Assembly: GCA_022361135.1 (NCBI GenBank)
Contig: JAKSBM010000127.1
Span: forward strand, 1-6,342
DNA: 6,342 nt
DNA from: Desulfobacterales bacterium
GTDB taxonomy: Bacteria > Desulfobacterota > Desulfobacteria > Desulfobacterales > Desulfobacteraceae
Reading direction: 5' to 3'
Positions 6,037 to 6,342 of the stretch are shown here, piece after piece. Under the pieces are notes generated by a model, which was given only the letters and a program-made list of their open reading frames with translations, had not been told where the DNA came from and did not search any database. Made by a program: the position numbers and the translations under genes. Positions within the stretch are counted from its first letter, which is position 1. Each line of letters starts with the position of its first letter.

Positions 6037-6042
6037 CTCCTT
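6037..6042 (-). promoter_or_regulatory. Ribosome binding site of the response regulator
   Basis: AAGGAG on the minus strand ends six bases before the ATG at 6030-6028. It decides for the 142-residue reading that starts MSEKVLLVDDE over a longer in-frame opening that begins inside the preceding gene. Confidence 0.88.
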
Positions 6043-6067
6043 ATAAAAAAATGAGTATATGAATTTG

Positions 6068-6342
6068 TTATTTCGTTGCGGGCCAGGTGAACCCGAAACG
6101 ATTATTTTTTGTGTCAATGGCAGTGGAAGCTCCCGTTCGATGGATCAGCGCTTGGGCGTCCGGGGTATCAAGGGAGGTGAGTTCAAGGGATTGGGCTTCC
6201 ACATTAAACCAAAGGGTATTGGGGTCGAGGGTTAAGACCAGGTCGGTGCCTGGGCTGCTCTGGTCCAGGGCCACACAAATGCCCTGCCAGATTAATTGTT
6301 CCAGTTCAAATGCCGGTGTCGTGACCTTTACGACATGGTTCC
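6068..6342 (-). CDS. C-terminal fragment of a kinase-like protein with degenerate HATPase domain (cut by window edge)
   Basis: The frame is open from the window edge to a TAA, giving 90 residues, and the gene continues outside the window. The GTG at 6274 is internal. The pattern fits the end of a histidine-kinase ATPase domain. FELEQLIWQGICVALDQSSPG (fragment residues 11-31) resembles the helix that normally carries the N-box, in the style of LLxNLLxNALDASPPG. The following TDLVLTLDP and TLWFNVEA fit two strands, and FGFTWPA before the stop fits the usual final strand ending in LPA. The ATP-contacting residues appear lost: the N-box asparagine is V23, no DxGxG box is present, and the GxGxG lid motif is absent. 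The domain is also short, consistent with a missing lid. It may be a pseudokinase, a phosphotransfer protein of the ChpT kind, or an unrelated domain. The nearby response regulator supports a signalling role. The presence of a coding frame is firmer than the family call. Confidence 0.55.
   Translation of the reverse strand, partial: NHVVKVTTPAFELEQLIWQGICVALDQSSPGTDLVLTLDPNTLWFNVEAQSLELTSLDTPDAQALIHRTGASTAIDTKNNRFGFTWPATK

Noticed and set aside
6031..6117. Longer N-terminus for the response regulator (29 extra residues)
   Set aside because: It would overlap the end of the upstream gene, whereas the internal ATG has an excellent AAGGAG and matches the normal start of a receiver domain.
1..6342. 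CRISPR array, tRNA or rRNA genes, insertion sequence
   Set aside because: No regularly spaced repeats, no tRNA-like cloverleaf or CCA end, no rRNA-like sequence and no transposase or terminal repeats were seen on either strand.

Overview
The window carries five complete genes and one gene fragment, all on the minus strand, so transcription runs from high to low coordinates. The products are a Trk-type potassium uptake pair, a DASS/SLC13 anion transporter with a downstream CBS-domain protein, a stand-alone response regulator, and the C-terminal end of what looks like a degenerate histidine-kinase ATPase domain. The moderately GC-rich sequence, the strong AGGAG-type ribosome binding sites and the gene types suggest a Gram-negative bacterium. 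A sulfate-reducing member of the Desulfobacterota (Desulfobacter/Desulfobacteraceae-like) is my best guess. That is an inference from the overall look of the proteins, since no taxonomic marker gene is present.

Layout in the direction of transcription. (1) 6342-6068: the last 90 residues of a truncated gene whose end resembles a HATPase fold without its ATP-binding boxes. Only 37 bp later comes a 142-residue receiver-only response regulator (6030-5602), followed by a perfect 9-bp hairpin. (2) 5601-5241: a 361-bp non-coding stretch with a foldable inverted repeat, a sigma70-type promoter (TTGACA, 18 bp, TATTAA) and an AT-rich leader. (3) 5240-3768: a 490-residue DASS-family transporter, with a two-CBS-domain protein 23 bp behind it (3744-3190). 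This probable bicistron ends at a GC-rich hairpin (3167-3129). (4) 3105-3077: a second sigma70-type promoter (TTGACA, 17 bp, TAGATT) leading into trkA (3041-1677, TTG start). trkH (1677-226) overlaps trkA by one base (TAATG) and ends at a perfect 18-bp terminator hairpin (210-171). (5) 170-1: no recognisable gene.

How the genes could work together: TrkA is the cytosolic nucleotide-sensing gate of the TrkH potassium channel/transporter. The DASS protein should import a divalent anion (sulfate or a dicarboxylate), most likely with Na+. The CBS protein is a plausible adenine-nucleotide sensor for it. The response regulator and the degenerate kinase-like protein form a signalling pair next to the transporter, but nothing in the sequence proves that they control it. 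The most unusual points are the loss of canonical SNT and PPN motifs in the transporter, the apparent pseudo-ATPase beside a receiver-only regulator, and the structured intergenic region between regulator and transporter.
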